Source of the DNA: Neorhizobium alkalisoli
GTDB taxonomy: Bacteria > Pseudomonadota > Alphaproteobacteria > Rhizobiales > Rhizobiaceae
Reading direction: 5' to 3'
Assembly: GCF_002968635.1 (NCBI RefSeq)
Contig: NZ_PVBN01000001.1
Span: 434,001 to 498,000, forward strand
Length of the DNA: 64,000 bases
Position numbers and translations under genes: made by a program. The first letter of the stretch is position 1; each line of letters begins with the position of its first letter. Of the stretch, positions 28,090-36,192 are shown piece after piece. The notes below the pieces were generated by a model that saw only the letters and a program-made list of their open reading frames with translations, was not told where the DNA came from and did not search any database.

Positions 28090-28719
28090 ATGATAACCAC
28101 ATCTGCGTTTCGTGTCGGCATGGGCGTGGCCGGCATCCTCGCCTCGGCATTGACCCTTTCGGGCTGCGCGGGCGGGCCGACCTACGGTACCGACAAGACG
28201 GCTTTCGAGCAGCTGACCGACGACCTCGGTCAGTCCGTTTCGCTCGGCGGCAAGAATGACGAAGCGAAGCGCAATCTGAAATACAATCCCCGCCCGGCTT
28301 TGGTCGTGGCCAAGGGAGACGCTGCGAACCTGCCGCCGCCGCAGCAGTCGCTCGCCAACCGCGAGAACAACCCGAACTGGGTGGAATCTCCGGAAGAGAC
28401 CCGTCAGCGCCTGCGTGACGAGGCCGCGGCCAATGAGAAGGATCCGAATTATCGTTCTCCGCTGCTGGCCGGCAAGGGTGAAGCGGGGCAGATGACCGAG
28501 TCCGAAAAATGGGAGGCCTTCCGCAAGGCCAAGCAGGACGCCGAGACGGTCGATGTCTCGGCCCGTCGCCGCTCGCTCGTCGAACCGCCGGCGGAGTTCC
28601 GCTCCACCGATGCGGCCAATCTGAACGATGTCGGCGAGCCCGAGCTTCAGAAGGAAAAGCGCCGTCGCAAGGAAGCCGCGGACGCGAAGAAGTCCAGCGA
28701 CTGGTGGAAGCTGTTCTAA
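28090..28719 (+). CDS. Hypothetical lipoprotein
   Basis: This 209-residue protein begins with a lipoprotein signal: MITTSAFRVGMGVAGILASALTLSGCAGG, with lipobox LSGC and Cys about residue 26. The ATG at 28090 has a GGAAGGG SD five bases upstream, and an in-frame TTG just before it is discounted. The mature part is hydrophilic, rich in Asn, Pro, Glu, Lys and Arg, with no recognised enzyme domain, and ends in a basic segment KEKRRRKEAADAKKSSDWWKLF. Homologous lipoproteins follow ileS in rhizobia. It is predicted to be anchored in the outer or inner membrane. Its stop directly abuts the convergent tadA stop. Confidence 0.75.
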   Translation: MITTSAFRVGMGVAGILASALTLSGCAGGPTYGTDKTAFEQLTDDLGQSVSLGGKNDEAKRNLKYNPRPALVVAKGDAANLPPPQQSLANRENNPNWVESPEETRQRLRDEAAANEKDPNYRSPLLAGKGEAGQMTESEKWEAFRKAKQDAETVDVSARRRSLVEPPAEFRSTDAANLNDVGEPELQKEKRRRKEAADAKKSSDWWKLF

Positions 28720-29202
28720 TCAGATCTCATCGGGTTCGGCGGGCGCGCCCGCATCTCTTTTGGATTTGAAAAAGCCGGTGAGCAGGTCTGCTGCCTCGGT
28801 TTCGCCCAGGCCGGAATAGACGTCCGGGGCGTGGTGGCAGGTTGGCTGGTGGAAGAAGCGCACGCCACTATGGACCGCTCCGCCTTTGGGATCTTCCGAG
28901 CCGTAATAGAGGCGGCGGATGCGCGCGAACGAGATCGCCGCCGCGCACATCGTGCAGGGCTCCAGGGTCACATAGAGATCCGCACCGGCGAGCCGCTCCT
29001 GGCCGAGCGCTGCGGATGCTTCGCGGATGACGGCGATCTCGGCATGGGCAGTCACGTCGTTGTCGGCGCGGGTGCGGTTTCCGGATCGTGCGATGATTGC
29101 GCCGTCGAGCACCAGTACCGCTCCAACCGGAACCTCGCCGCGAGCCGCAGCGCCCCTTGCCTCGGCGAGTGCCGCATCCATGAACCCGTCGCTATTAGGC
29201 AT
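28720..29202 (-). CDS. tadA: tRNA-specific adenosine deaminase
   Basis: TadA deaminates A34 of tRNA-Arg(ACG) to inosine, an essential wobble modification. The 160-residue protein shows the cytidine/deoxycytidylate deaminase zinc motifs: TAHAEIAVIREA near residue 51 (HAE, with catalytic Glu) and LYVTLEPCTMCAAAISFARI near 76 (PCxxC). FMDAALAEARGAAARGEVPVGAVLV at the start is typical. It is convergent with the lipoprotein gene with no spacer, and divergent from the pseudouridine synthase gene. Confidence 0.94.
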   Translation of the reverse strand: MPNSDGFMDAALAEARGAAARGEVPVGAVLVLDGAIIARSGNRTRADNDVTAHAEIAVIREASAALGQERLAGADLYVTLEPCTMCAAAISFARIRRLYYGSEDPKGGAVHSGVRFFHQPTCHHAPDVYSGLGETEAADLLTGFFKSKRDAGAPAEPDEI

Positions 29203-29350
29203 TTCGGCGATTTCCTCTTAACCCGGATCGCGTGAACTGGTAGGAAGCATCCAACCAGAGCCCGATTTGCGGGCGTGAACCCGTCTCAGTCAACACGAAC
29301 AAGAATGTCCGGATCGCTCCGTTAGACATCACGCTTCAGGCAAACAACAA

Positions 29351-31462
29351 ATGAATTCAAAAGACAAGCCGAAGCGCGGCGAAGGCAGGACCTTCGTTCG
29401 CGAAACCAAGCCAAGATCGGCTCCCAAGGCTGCGTCTGCCGACATGGCGGGAGCAAAGAAAAAGTTTGCGCCGAAGGCAGCCCAGGAAAAGCCTGTGAAG
29501 GCGGCGCGCAAGCCCGCTCCGATCGCAACCGTATCCACTGCCACCGATGGCAAGGCGGAACGCATATCGAAGATCCTGGCGCGCGCCGGCGTCGCTTCCC
29601 GCCGCGATGTCGAACGAATGATCATGGAAGGCCGTGTCGCGCTGAACGGCAATGTGCTCGACACGCCGGTCGTCAATGTGACGCTCGACGACAAGATCGA
29701 AGTCGACGGTGTGCCGATCCGCGGTATCGAGCGCACCCGCCTGTGGCTCTACCACAAGCCCGCTGGCCTCGTGACCACCAATTCCGATCCGGAAGGCCGT
29801 CCGACCGTATTCGACAATCTGCCGGAAGGTCTGCCGCGCGTCATGTCGATCGGCCGCCTCGACATCAACACCGAAGGTCTGTTGCTGCTTACCAACGACG
29901 GCGGTCTTTCGCGCGTCCTCGAACTGCCGACGACGGGTTGGCTGCGCCGCTATCGTGTGCGCGCTCACGGCGAGATCGATCAGGAGGCGCTCGACAAGCT
30001 GAAGGAAGGCATCGCCGTGGATGGCGTGCTTTACGGCTCCATCGACGCGACGCTCGATCGCACCCAGGGGCGCAACGTCTGGATCAGCATGGGCCTTCGC
30101 GAAGGCAAGAACCGCGAAATCAAGAACGTCCTCGGAGCGCTCGGCCTCGAGGTGAACCGGCTGATCCGCATTTCCTACGGCCCCTTCCAGCTCGGTGATC
30201 TGCCGGAGGGCGGTGCCGTCGAGGTGCGCGGCCGCATGCTGCGCGACCAGCTCGGTCCGAGGCTGATCGAGGAATCCAAGGCGAACTTCGATGCGCCGAT
30301 CTATAACGATCGAGAAGCCGAAGACGAAAAGCCAGCCCGCGCGGAACGGCCCGATTGGGCCGAGAAGCCGGAAAGGACGGAACGTCCGCGATCCGGCAAA
30401 CCCGAGGATCGTCGTGAGAAGGCGCTTGGCCGCCTCGATACCAGGCCCGGAGACCGCAAGTTCGGCGACAAGCCGCGCGGCAAGGGCGGCGCCAAGAGCA
30501 ATGACCGTGACTTCGGCGAGGAGCGTCCCAAGAAGCGGCCGCCGATGGGCACGAGCCGTACGGCCAATGTCTGGATGGCACCCGGTGCCCGGCCGACCGC
30601 CGATGGCAAGGTGAAGAAAACGTCTGCTCGTGCCGAGGCAGAACAGCTGTTCAAAAAGCCTGCTCCGGAAAACGATCGCCGCGTCGTGGTCAAGCGAGCC
30701 GAAGAGGACAGCGACTGGATCCGCGCCGACGCCCCGGCCAAACAGGAAAAAGACGATTTTGGCCGCAAGCGGTCTTCCGGTGATCGCGGTGATCGTTCCT
30801 TCGGAGATCGGCCCAGGGGCGATCGCGCGTTTGGCGACAAGCCGCGCGGCGACCGCAAGCCGCGCGCGGAAGGCGAAGGCCGCACCGAGCGTCCGCGCAG
30901 CGACCGTGCTTTCGGTGATCGTCCGCCGCGTGGCGAGCGGTCTTTCGACAAGCCGAGGGGCGACCGGCCCTTCAGCGATAGGCCTCGCGGCGACCGCAAG
31001 CCTCGGGAGGATGGCGATCGTCCGGCACGATCGTTTTCGAGCGAGGGGCGCTCCGAACGCCCCCGCGGTGAACGTTCGTTTGGTGACAGGCCGGCCCGCG
31101 GGGAACGGCCCGCCGGCGACCGGCCCTTCAGCGACAGGCCACGCGGTGACCGCAAGCCTCGGGAGGATGGCGATCGTCCGGCACGATCGTTTTCGAGTGA
31201 GGGGCGCTCCGAACGCCCCCGTGGTGAACGTTCGTCTGGTGACAGGCCGGCCCGCGGCGAGCGCCCCGCCGGTGACCGGCCCTTTGGCGACAAGCCGCGC
31301 AGCGGAAAGCCCGGCGGAAAGTCATTCGGCGGAAAACCGGGTGGCGGGAAAGGTTTTGGCGGGAAACCGTCCGGCGGGCGAGACAAGCCCGGCGGCGGCA
31401 GACCCGGCGGCCGTCCGGGTGGTGCAAGGCCCGGCGGCAAGCCGCGCACGCCGAGAGGGTAA
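29351..31462 (+). CDS. Rsu/RluB-family pseudouridine synthase with a long repetitive basic tail
   Basis: This 703-residue protein starts with a basic leader. An S4 RNA-binding domain (ERISKILARAGVASRRDVERMIMEGRVALNG, about residues 64-95) and a Rsu-type pseudouridine synthase domain follow. The latter shows LWLYHKPAGLVTTNSDPEGRPTVFDNLP, then the catalytic-Asp segment MSIGRLDINTEGLLLLTNDG near residue 170 and NREIKNVLGALGLEVNRLIRISYGPF near 255. It probably modifies 23S or 16S rRNA. From about residue 315 to the end runs an Arg/Gly/Asp/Pro/Lys-rich disordered tail of about 390 residues, including a 52-residue tandem repeat. Such tails occur in alphaproteobacterial homologues, but this one is long. 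Confidence 0.9.
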   Translation: MNSKDKPKRGEGRTFVRETKPRSAPKAASADMAGAKKKFAPKAAQEKPVKAARKPAPIATVSTATDGKAERISKILARAGVASRRDVERMIMEGRVALNGNVLDTPVVNVTLDDKIEVDGVPIRGIERTRLWLYHKPAGLVTTNSDPEGRPTVFDNLPEGLPRVMSIGRLDINTEGLLLLTNDGGLSRVLELPTTGWLRRYRVRAHGEIDQEALDKLKEGIAVDGVLYGSIDATLDRTQGRNVWISMGLREGKNREIKNVLGALGLEVNRLIRISYGPFQLGDLPEGGAVEVRGRMLRDQLGPRLIEESKANFDAPIYNDREAEDEKPARAERPDWAEKPERTERPRSGKPEDRREKALGRLDTRPGDRKFGDKPRGKGGAKSNDRDFGEERPKKRPPMGTSRTANVWMAPGARPTADGKVKKTSARAEAEQLFKKPAPENDRRVVVKRAEEDSDWIRADAPAKQEKDDFGRKRSSGDRGDRSFGDRPRGDRAFGDKPRGDRKPRAEGEGRTERPRSDRAFGDRPPRGERSFDKPRGDRPFSDRPRGDRKPREDGDRPARSFSSEGRSERPRGERSFGDRPARGERPAGDRPFSDRPRGDRKPREDGDRPARSFSSEGRSERPRGERSSGDRPARGERPAGDRPFGDKPRSGKPGGKSFGGKPGGGKGFGGKPSGGRDKPGGGRPGGRPGGARPGGKPRTPRG
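30962..31273 (+). repeat. 156-bp tandem repeat within the pseudouridine synthase tail
   Basis: Two near-identical 156-bp units lie at 30962-31117 and 31118-31273. The start of a third (GACCGGCCC) is at 31274, after which it diverges. The unit encodes 52 residues such as GDRKPREDGDRPARSF and RSERPRGERS. The period is a multiple of three, so the frame is kept. Confidence 0.85.
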
Positions 31463-31468
31463 GCCGCA

Positions 31469-32044
31469 GTGCGGATCGTTGGTGGTGAATTCCGCGGCCG
31501 CGCTCTTGCGACGCCAAAAAGCAACGACATCCGGCCGACCATCGACCGGACGCGCGAGAGCCTGTTCAATATCATCGGACACGTCTATCCGGAGGCGATC
31601 GACGGCTCTCGGGTGATCGACCTTTTTGCCGGCACCGGTGCGGTGGGCCTGGAAGCCCTGTCGCGCGGTTGCCGAAATGCGCTTTTCGTCGAAAACGGCG
31701 TCGAGGGACGTGGCCTCCTCTGGGAGAACATCGACAATTTCGGCCTCCATGGCCGGGCGCGTATCCTTCGTCGCGATGCCACAAAACTCGGAATGGTCGG
31801 CACCATCGAGCCATTCCATTTCCTTTTTGCCGATCCGCCCTATGGTCAGGGGCTGGGTGAAGCCGCCCTGCTTTCGGCACATGCCGGCGGCTGGCTGGTT
31901 CCCGGAGCGCTTGTGGTGCTGGAGGAGCGGGCCGACGTGACGCCGGCGCTCGATCCGGTGTTCAGGCCGCTCGAAAACCGCGTCTTCGGCGATACCCGCG
32001 TTGGTTTCTTCCGCTATCAGCCGATCGGAGAGGAAATGGAATGA
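31469..32044 (+). CDS. rsmD: 16S rRNA (guanine966-N2)-methyltransferase RsmD
   Basis: RsmD methylates G966 of 16S rRNA using S-adenosylmethionine. The 191-residue protein starts with GTG at 31469 (MRIVGGEFRGRALATPKSNDIRPTIDRTRESLFNII, the typical N-terminus). The SAM-binding motif is VIDLFAGTGAVGLEALSRG near residue 50, and the catalytic motif is FLFADPPYGQG (DPPY) near 117. It begins 6 bp after the pseudouridine synthase stop and its own stop overlaps the patatin start (ATGA), making a three-gene operon. Confidence 0.94.
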   Translation: MRIVGGEFRGRALATPKSNDIRPTIDRTRESLFNIIGHVYPEAIDGSRVIDLFAGTGAVGLEALSRGCRNALFVENGVEGRGLLWENIDNFGLHGRARILRRDATKLGMVGTIEPFHFLFADPPYGQGLGEAALLSAHAGGWLVPGALVVLEERADVTPALDPVFRPLENRVFGDTRVGFFRYQPIGEEME

Positions 32045-32922
32045 ATACCCGGCTTGCCTTTCCGGACCTCGAGGCCACAGAGCGAAAAGGTGATCCGACT
32101 TTTGCCGTGGCATTCGGAGGCGGCGGCGCGCGGGGTGTCTCCCACATCCAGATCATCGAGGCGCTCGACGAGCTGGGTATTCGCCCCGTGGCGATTTCCG
32201 GGTCCTCGATCGGCGCGATCATGGGCGCTGGCATGGCATCGGGCATGAGCGGTCGCGAAATCCGTGACTATACGCTGGAAACGGTCGGTCATCGCGGAAC
32301 GCTGCTCAACAAGCTGTGGAGCCTTGGTCCGGCAACCATGCGGGACAAGCGGGGTGGCTTCCGCTTCGGTCACTTCAATCTCGAACTTATTCTCGATGCT
32401 TTCCTGCCGCCTCAGGTGCCGAAAGATTTCGCCGATCTCGAAATCCCGATGAAAATCTCGGCCACCGATTATTATGGCCAGGCCGAGGTGGTTTTGGAGA
32501 AGGGCGAATTGCGCCAGGCGATCGCCGCGTCCGCCGCCATTCCCGGCCTGTTCATGCCGATCTGGGTGAATGGCCGGATCATGATCGACGGCGGCGTCTT
32601 TAATCCTGTGCCGTACGAGCAGCTGATGGAACTCGCCGATGTGGTGATCGGCGTCGATGTGGTCGGCGCGCCGGAAGGCGACGGCACGCATCCGCCCAAC
32701 CGCATCGACAGCCTTTTCGGAGCGAGCCAGCTCACCATGCAGGCGAGTATTTCCCTGAAGCTGAAGCTTAATCCGCCGCAGATTTTCCTGCGGCCCTCGG
32801 TAAACCGGTTCCGGGTCCTGGATTTTCTCAGGGCACGCGAAATCCTGGACGAGTCCGAGGGCGTGAAAGACGAGCTGAAGCGCGCCATCGACGCGCTTCA
32901 CTCTGCCGCTGTCGACGGCTGA
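32041..32922 (+). CDS. Patatin-like phospholipase (RssA-type)
   Basis: This 293-residue protein is a predicted serine acyl hydrolase of the patatin family. The oxyanion-hole motif is AFGGGGARGVSHI near residue 25, and the nucleophile elbow GSSIGAIMGAGMASG (GxSxG) is near 58. The catalytic Asp lies in MIDGGVFNPVPYEQL (DGG) near 182, and ASAAIPGLFMPI lies between. The intact Ser-Asp dyad predicts activity on membrane lipid or lysophospholipid. It is translationally coupled to rsmD. Confidence 0.88.
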   Translation: MNTRLAFPDLEATERKGDPTFAVAFGGGGARGVSHIQIIEALDELGIRPVAISGSSIGAIMGAGMASGMSGREIRDYTLETVGHRGTLLNKLWSLGPATMRDKRGGFRFGHFNLELILDAFLPPQVPKDFADLEIPMKISATDYYGQAEVVLEKGELRQAIAASAAIPGLFMPIWVNGRIMIDGGVFNPVPYEQLMELADVVIGVDVVGAPEGDGTHPPNRIDSLFGASQLTMQASISLKLKLNPPQIFLRPSVNRFRVLDFLRAREILDESEGVKDELKRAIDALHSAAVDG

Positions 32923-32928
32923 AATCCG

Positions 32929-33531
32929 CTAGGCGGCTCGAGAGGTCTGCTTGCTGAAAAGGGTGCATCCGATCGAGCGCGCCGTTTCCAGCCGGTTATC
33001 CTCACGTCCCGACTGTTCCACAATAAGCTCCGAGGTCACCACTCTCGCACCGCAATAGCCGAAAATCCCGTGGTCGATTTGCGTCTTCATGGCGCCGAAA
33101 TAGCCATGTCGGGCATAGGTGCGCATATCCGCTCCGCCGACGGCTACCAAATGCACGGGAAGGTGATGGAGCTTCTTGACGAGTTTCATATCGGCGCGTT
33201 CGTCATAGGCCCAGCCGTTGCTGAAAACACGATCGATCCATCCTTTCAGGAGACCCGGCATAGACCACCAATAGACGGGGTAGACCAGCACGAGGGCGTC
33301 AGCCCGGTCGATCCGCGCCTGCTCTGCCACGACATCGCCCGGCGCCGTTGCTTGCCGTCGGTGTACGGCGAGGTCCACAGCCGTGAACCGAGGGTCGAAT
33401 CCCTCCGCCGCGATATCTGCAATTTCAAAAGAATTCGCCTTATCGCAGGCTATGCCTTCGCCGACGCTGGCGGCGATAGCGTGAGTGAGTGAATTGGGAT
33501 CGGGATGCGAGACAACAATAAGAGCGTGCAT
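32929..33531 (-). CDS. NAD(P)H dehydrogenase (quinone)/flavodoxin-fold oxidoreductase
   Basis: This 200-residue flavoprotein belongs to the NQO1/MdaB/YwrO family, which catalyses two-electron reduction of quinones or electrophiles with NAD(P)H. It starts MHALIVVSHPDPNSLTHAIA, the FMN/FAD phosphate-binding N-terminus. It has ADALVLVYPVYWWSMPGLLKGWIDRVFSNGWAYD near residue 80, the hallmark of the family, and VGGADMRTYARHGYFGAMKTQI near 135. It is divergent from a TetR gene with an intervening dyad, so induction by a toxic quinone or electrophile is a reasonable inference. Confidence 0.88.
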   Translation of the reverse strand: MHALIVVSHPDPNSLTHAIAASVGEGIACDKANSFEIADIAAEGFDPRFTAVDLAVHRRQATAPGDVVAEQARIDRADALVLVYPVYWWSMPGLLKGWIDRVFSNGWAYDERADMKLVKKLHHLPVHLVAVGGADMRTYARHGYFGAMKTQIDHGIFGYCGARVVTSELIVEQSGREDNRLETARSIGCTLFSKQTSRAA

Positions 33532-33575
33532 GGGCGATTCCTGTTAACGAGGCTTGTGGCTGACTGCCATGGTGT

Positions 33576-33608
33576 TATATACTTTTCGTAAGTTACTTTT
33601 GGTATATA
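33576..33608. promoter_or_regulatory. Composite palindromic operator between the quinone reductase and tetR
   Basis: The symmetric array TATATAC-N5-GTAAGTTAC-N5-GTATATA is centred on 33592 in the 80-bp divergent gap and ends 4 bp before the tetR ATG. Both outer 7-mers and the central GTAA/TTAC pair are perfect inverted repeats. This is typical of a TetR-family operator controlling both genes. Confidence 0.7.
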
Positions 33609-33611
33609 GCT

Positions 33612-34223
33612 ATGTCAAGTGAGATAGAGCAGGACGCTGCGCAACGCTCTCGTCGGCGTTTGACGCGTGAAGCGAGGTACGAGCAGTTGCTGGATGTGGC
33701 CTGGCAAATTGTTCGCAAGGAGGGCACCGAAGCCCTGACTTTGGGCAGGCTGGCGGAGCGGGCCGGGGTCGCCAAACCGGTCGTCTATGATCACTTTCCA
33801 ACCCGCCCCGCACTGTTGACGGCGCTTTACCTGGATTTCGATGCCCGGCAGACGGCGATCATCGACGCCGCATTGCAGGCGAGTAAGGCCGAGATGCGCG
33901 ATCGGGCGGAGGTTATCGCGTCTTCGTACGTGGATTGCGTCCTCTCGCAGGGGCGCGAGATACCTGGTGTCATCGCGGCCCTGGCAAGTTCACCTGAACT
34001 CGAGAAGATAAAGCGCGCGCATCAAATTGTTTTCATGGAAAAATGCCGGCTCGCCCTTGCTCCTTTTGCAAAAAGCAGAGCGATCGGATCGGCGGGTCTA
34101 TGGGCGATGCTTGGCGCGGCAGAAGCGTTGTCCCATGCTGCTGCGACCGGGGAGATCACGGCTTCACAGGCCAAGATGGAACTTCTTGACACGATCATCG
34201 GCATGGTCGGTCGCAACACGTAA
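33612..34223 (+). CDS. TetR-family transcriptional regulator
   Basis: This 203-residue one-component regulator has a TetR helix-turn-helix at residues about 20-65: RLTREARYEQLLDVAWQIVRKEGTEALTLGRLAERAGVAKPVVYDHFPTRPALLTALY, with the conserved VxxHF-type end. The C-terminal ligand-binding domain (about 75-200) is all helical and not classifiable by eye. The gene is divergent from the quinone reductase and its start lies 4 bp from a palindromic array. It probably represses itself and the reductase until an effector binds. Confidence 0.92.
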   Translation: MSSEIEQDAAQRSRRRLTREARYEQLLDVAWQIVRKEGTEALTLGRLAERAGVAKPVVYDHFPTRPALLTALYLDFDARQTAIIDAALQASKAEMRDRAEVIASSYVDCVLSQGREIPGVIAALASSPELEKIKRAHQIVFMEKCRLALAPFAKSRAIGSAGLWAMLGAAEALSHAAATGEITASQAKMELLDTIIGMVGRNT

Positions 34224-34273
34224 AGGACCATTTCCCGCGCAGCCGCCGGGCCGTCGATCCGGCATCTCGCAGG

Positions 34274-36082
34274 CTAACCGGCCTCGGTAACCGCTGTTTC
34301 CGAGCTCACATCTTCCACGACGGCTGCTCGCTTCGGTTTGATCAGCGGCTCCGGCCGGACCGGGCGGTTGAGCAGCATTTCGCGGCCGGCACCAAGCCCC
34401 TCGACCGCTTGAATCTGCAGCCGCTCCTCGTCCCGCCGGCGGATATCGTCGCCGATTTCCTCCGCCTCGTTTTCGCTCATGCCGAGGGCTTCCAGCGAAT
34501 GACGTCCGAAAAGCAGGCCGGATTCGAGTGTTTCACGCAGCTCGTAGTCGACATTGCGCGCCCGGAGCGACAGCGAATGGATGCGGTCGTAGGACCGTAC
34601 GAAGAGGCGCACGTCCGGAAATTCCGAGCGAATGAGATCGACGATATGATCTGTCGTTTCACGCTTCTGGGTGGTGACCGCGACGATCTTTGCCCGCTCG
34701 ATGCCGGAAGCGATCAGCACGTCCCGGCGAGTGCCGTCCCCGAAATAGATACGGAAGCCGAAATTCGCCGCCTGCCGGATGCGGTCTGCGGAATCGTCGA
34801 TGACGGTGACCTCGCGACCGCCGGCAAGCAGGATCTGCGCGGCGATCTGGCCGAAGCGCGAAAAGCCGATCATCAAGACGTCGGCACCCGCGCCGCTGAA
34901 ATCCTCTGCGAGTTCTTCGCGCGTTTCGGCACTGCGGAAGCGCCTTGAAAGTGCCGCTCCGAGCGGCGTAAGCGCCATGGAGAGCGTCACTGCCGCAATC
35001 AGCAGCGATGCGGTGGCGGAGGAGAGAAGGCCGGCCGCGGTCGCCGTGGTGAACAGCACAAATCCGAATTCGCCGCCTTGCGGCAACAGGACGGCGATCC
35101 GCACCGCATCCTGGTGCGGCGAGCCCCAAAGCCGGCAGAGCCCGTAGATGATCAATGCCTTCACCGCCATGAAAAGCGGCACTGCCGGCAGGATGAAGAG
35201 CAGATTGTCGAAAATGACGCCGACTTCCAGCGACAGGCCGACCGCCATGAAGAACAGCGCCAGCAACAGGCCGCGGAAGGGCTCGATATCCGCTTCGAGT
35301 TCATGACGGTAGGAGGATTCGGCAAGCATTACGCCGGAAAGAAAGGCGCCCATTGCCATGGAAAGGTCGACAGCCTGCATGGCCGCAGCCGATCCGAGCA
35401 CGACCAGCAAGGCCGCGGCGATCATCACTTCCCGCGCGCCGGTGCGAGCAATCACCTGGAACATCGGGGTCAGAAGGTACCGCCCCGCAAGCACCATGGC
35501 ACCGACGGCGCCGACCGCAATCGCAAAGTCGAGGAGCGGCGTCGCCTCCGCCTCCACCGTTCCGGGAGAAAGGATGGTGATCATGGCGAGAAGCGGGACG
35601 ATCGCCAGATCCTGGAACAGGAGGACGGAGAAGGATCGCTGTCCGTAACGGCTGTTCATGTCGCCGTCGTCGTTCAGGATCTGCAGCGCGAAGGCCGTCG
35701 ACGACAGTGCCAGGCCAAAGCCGATGATCAGGCTGCCGCGCCAGTCCGCCATGTTTGCGAGATAGCCGAGCCCGGTCAGCGCGAGGCCGGAGATCACGAC
35801 CTGTGCGGGGCCAAGCCCGAAGACGTCGCCGCGCATCTGCCAAAGTCGCGAAGGTTTCAGCTCGAGACCGATGATGAACAGCAGGAAAACGATGCCGAAT
35901 TCGGAAAAATGCAGTACCTCTTCCGTCTCGACGATCTGCTGCAGGATGGGACCGATGACGACGCCCGCGGCGAGATACCCGAGTACCGTACCCAGACCGA
36001 GCTTCCTGAACAACGGTGCTGCGATCACAGCTCCACCGAGGAGAAGCAGCATTTGGGAAAACATGGAATCCGGCGCGGCCAT
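34274..36082 (-). CDS. CPA2-family cation:proton antiporter (KefB/KefC-like) with TrkA-N domain
   Basis: This 602-residue protein is a monovalent cation/proton antiporter. The transport domain (about 1-380) begins MLLLLGGAVIAAPLFRKLGLGTVLGYLAAGVVIGP and contains FGIVFLLFIIGLELKPSRLW and FGLALSSTAFALQILN. AMGAFLSGVMLAESSYRHELEADIEPFRGLLLALFFMAVG follows, all Kef-type. The cytoplasmic TrkA-N/RCK domain starts about residue 400, with VLMIGFSRFGQIAAQILLAGGREVTVIDDSADRI (Rossmann GxGxxG-like). Glutathione-gated K+ efflux is possible. Its quinone reductase-like neighbour region recalls KefF/KefG partners, but the two genes are not in one operon. Confidence 0.9.
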   Translation of the reverse strand: MAAPDSMFSQMLLLLGGAVIAAPLFRKLGLGTVLGYLAAGVVIGPILQQIVETEEVLHFSEFGIVFLLFIIGLELKPSRLWQMRGDVFGLGPAQVVISGLALTGLGYLANMADWRGSLIIGFGLALSSTAFALQILNDDGDMNSRYGQRSFSVLLFQDLAIVPLLAMITILSPGTVEAEATPLLDFAIAVGAVGAMVLAGRYLLTPMFQVIARTGAREVMIAAALLVVLGSAAAMQAVDLSMAMGAFLSGVMLAESSYRHELEADIEPFRGLLLALFFMAVGLSLEVGVIFDNLLFILPAVPLFMAVKALIIYGLCRLWGSPHQDAVRIAVLLPQGGEFGFVLFTTATAAGLLSSATASLLIAAVTLSMALTPLGAALSRRFRSAETREELAEDFSGAGADVLMIGFSRFGQIAAQILLAGGREVTVIDDSADRIRQAANFGFRIYFGDGTRRDVLIASGIERAKIVAVTTQKRETTDHIVDLIRSEFPDVRLFVRSYDRIHSLSLRARNVDYELRETLESGLLFGRHSLEALGMSENEAEEIGDDIRRRDEERLQIQAVEGLGAGREMLLNRPVRPEPLIKPKRAAVVEDVSSETAVTEAG

Positions 36083-36192
36083 AAGGATACTTTCGAATTA
36101 GATAGGCGATGGTCTTCTCAAGAATCGGCGAGCCGGCCTTGATGCTTCCGACAGTGCACAATAAATGGAGCGAGAATGAAAGGCTTGCAATC

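Noticed and set aside
30962..31273. Regular repeats suggesting a CRISPR array
   Set aside because: The repeats are directly tandem with no spacers, have a period of 156 bp that keeps frame, and encode the tail of the pseudouridine synthase.
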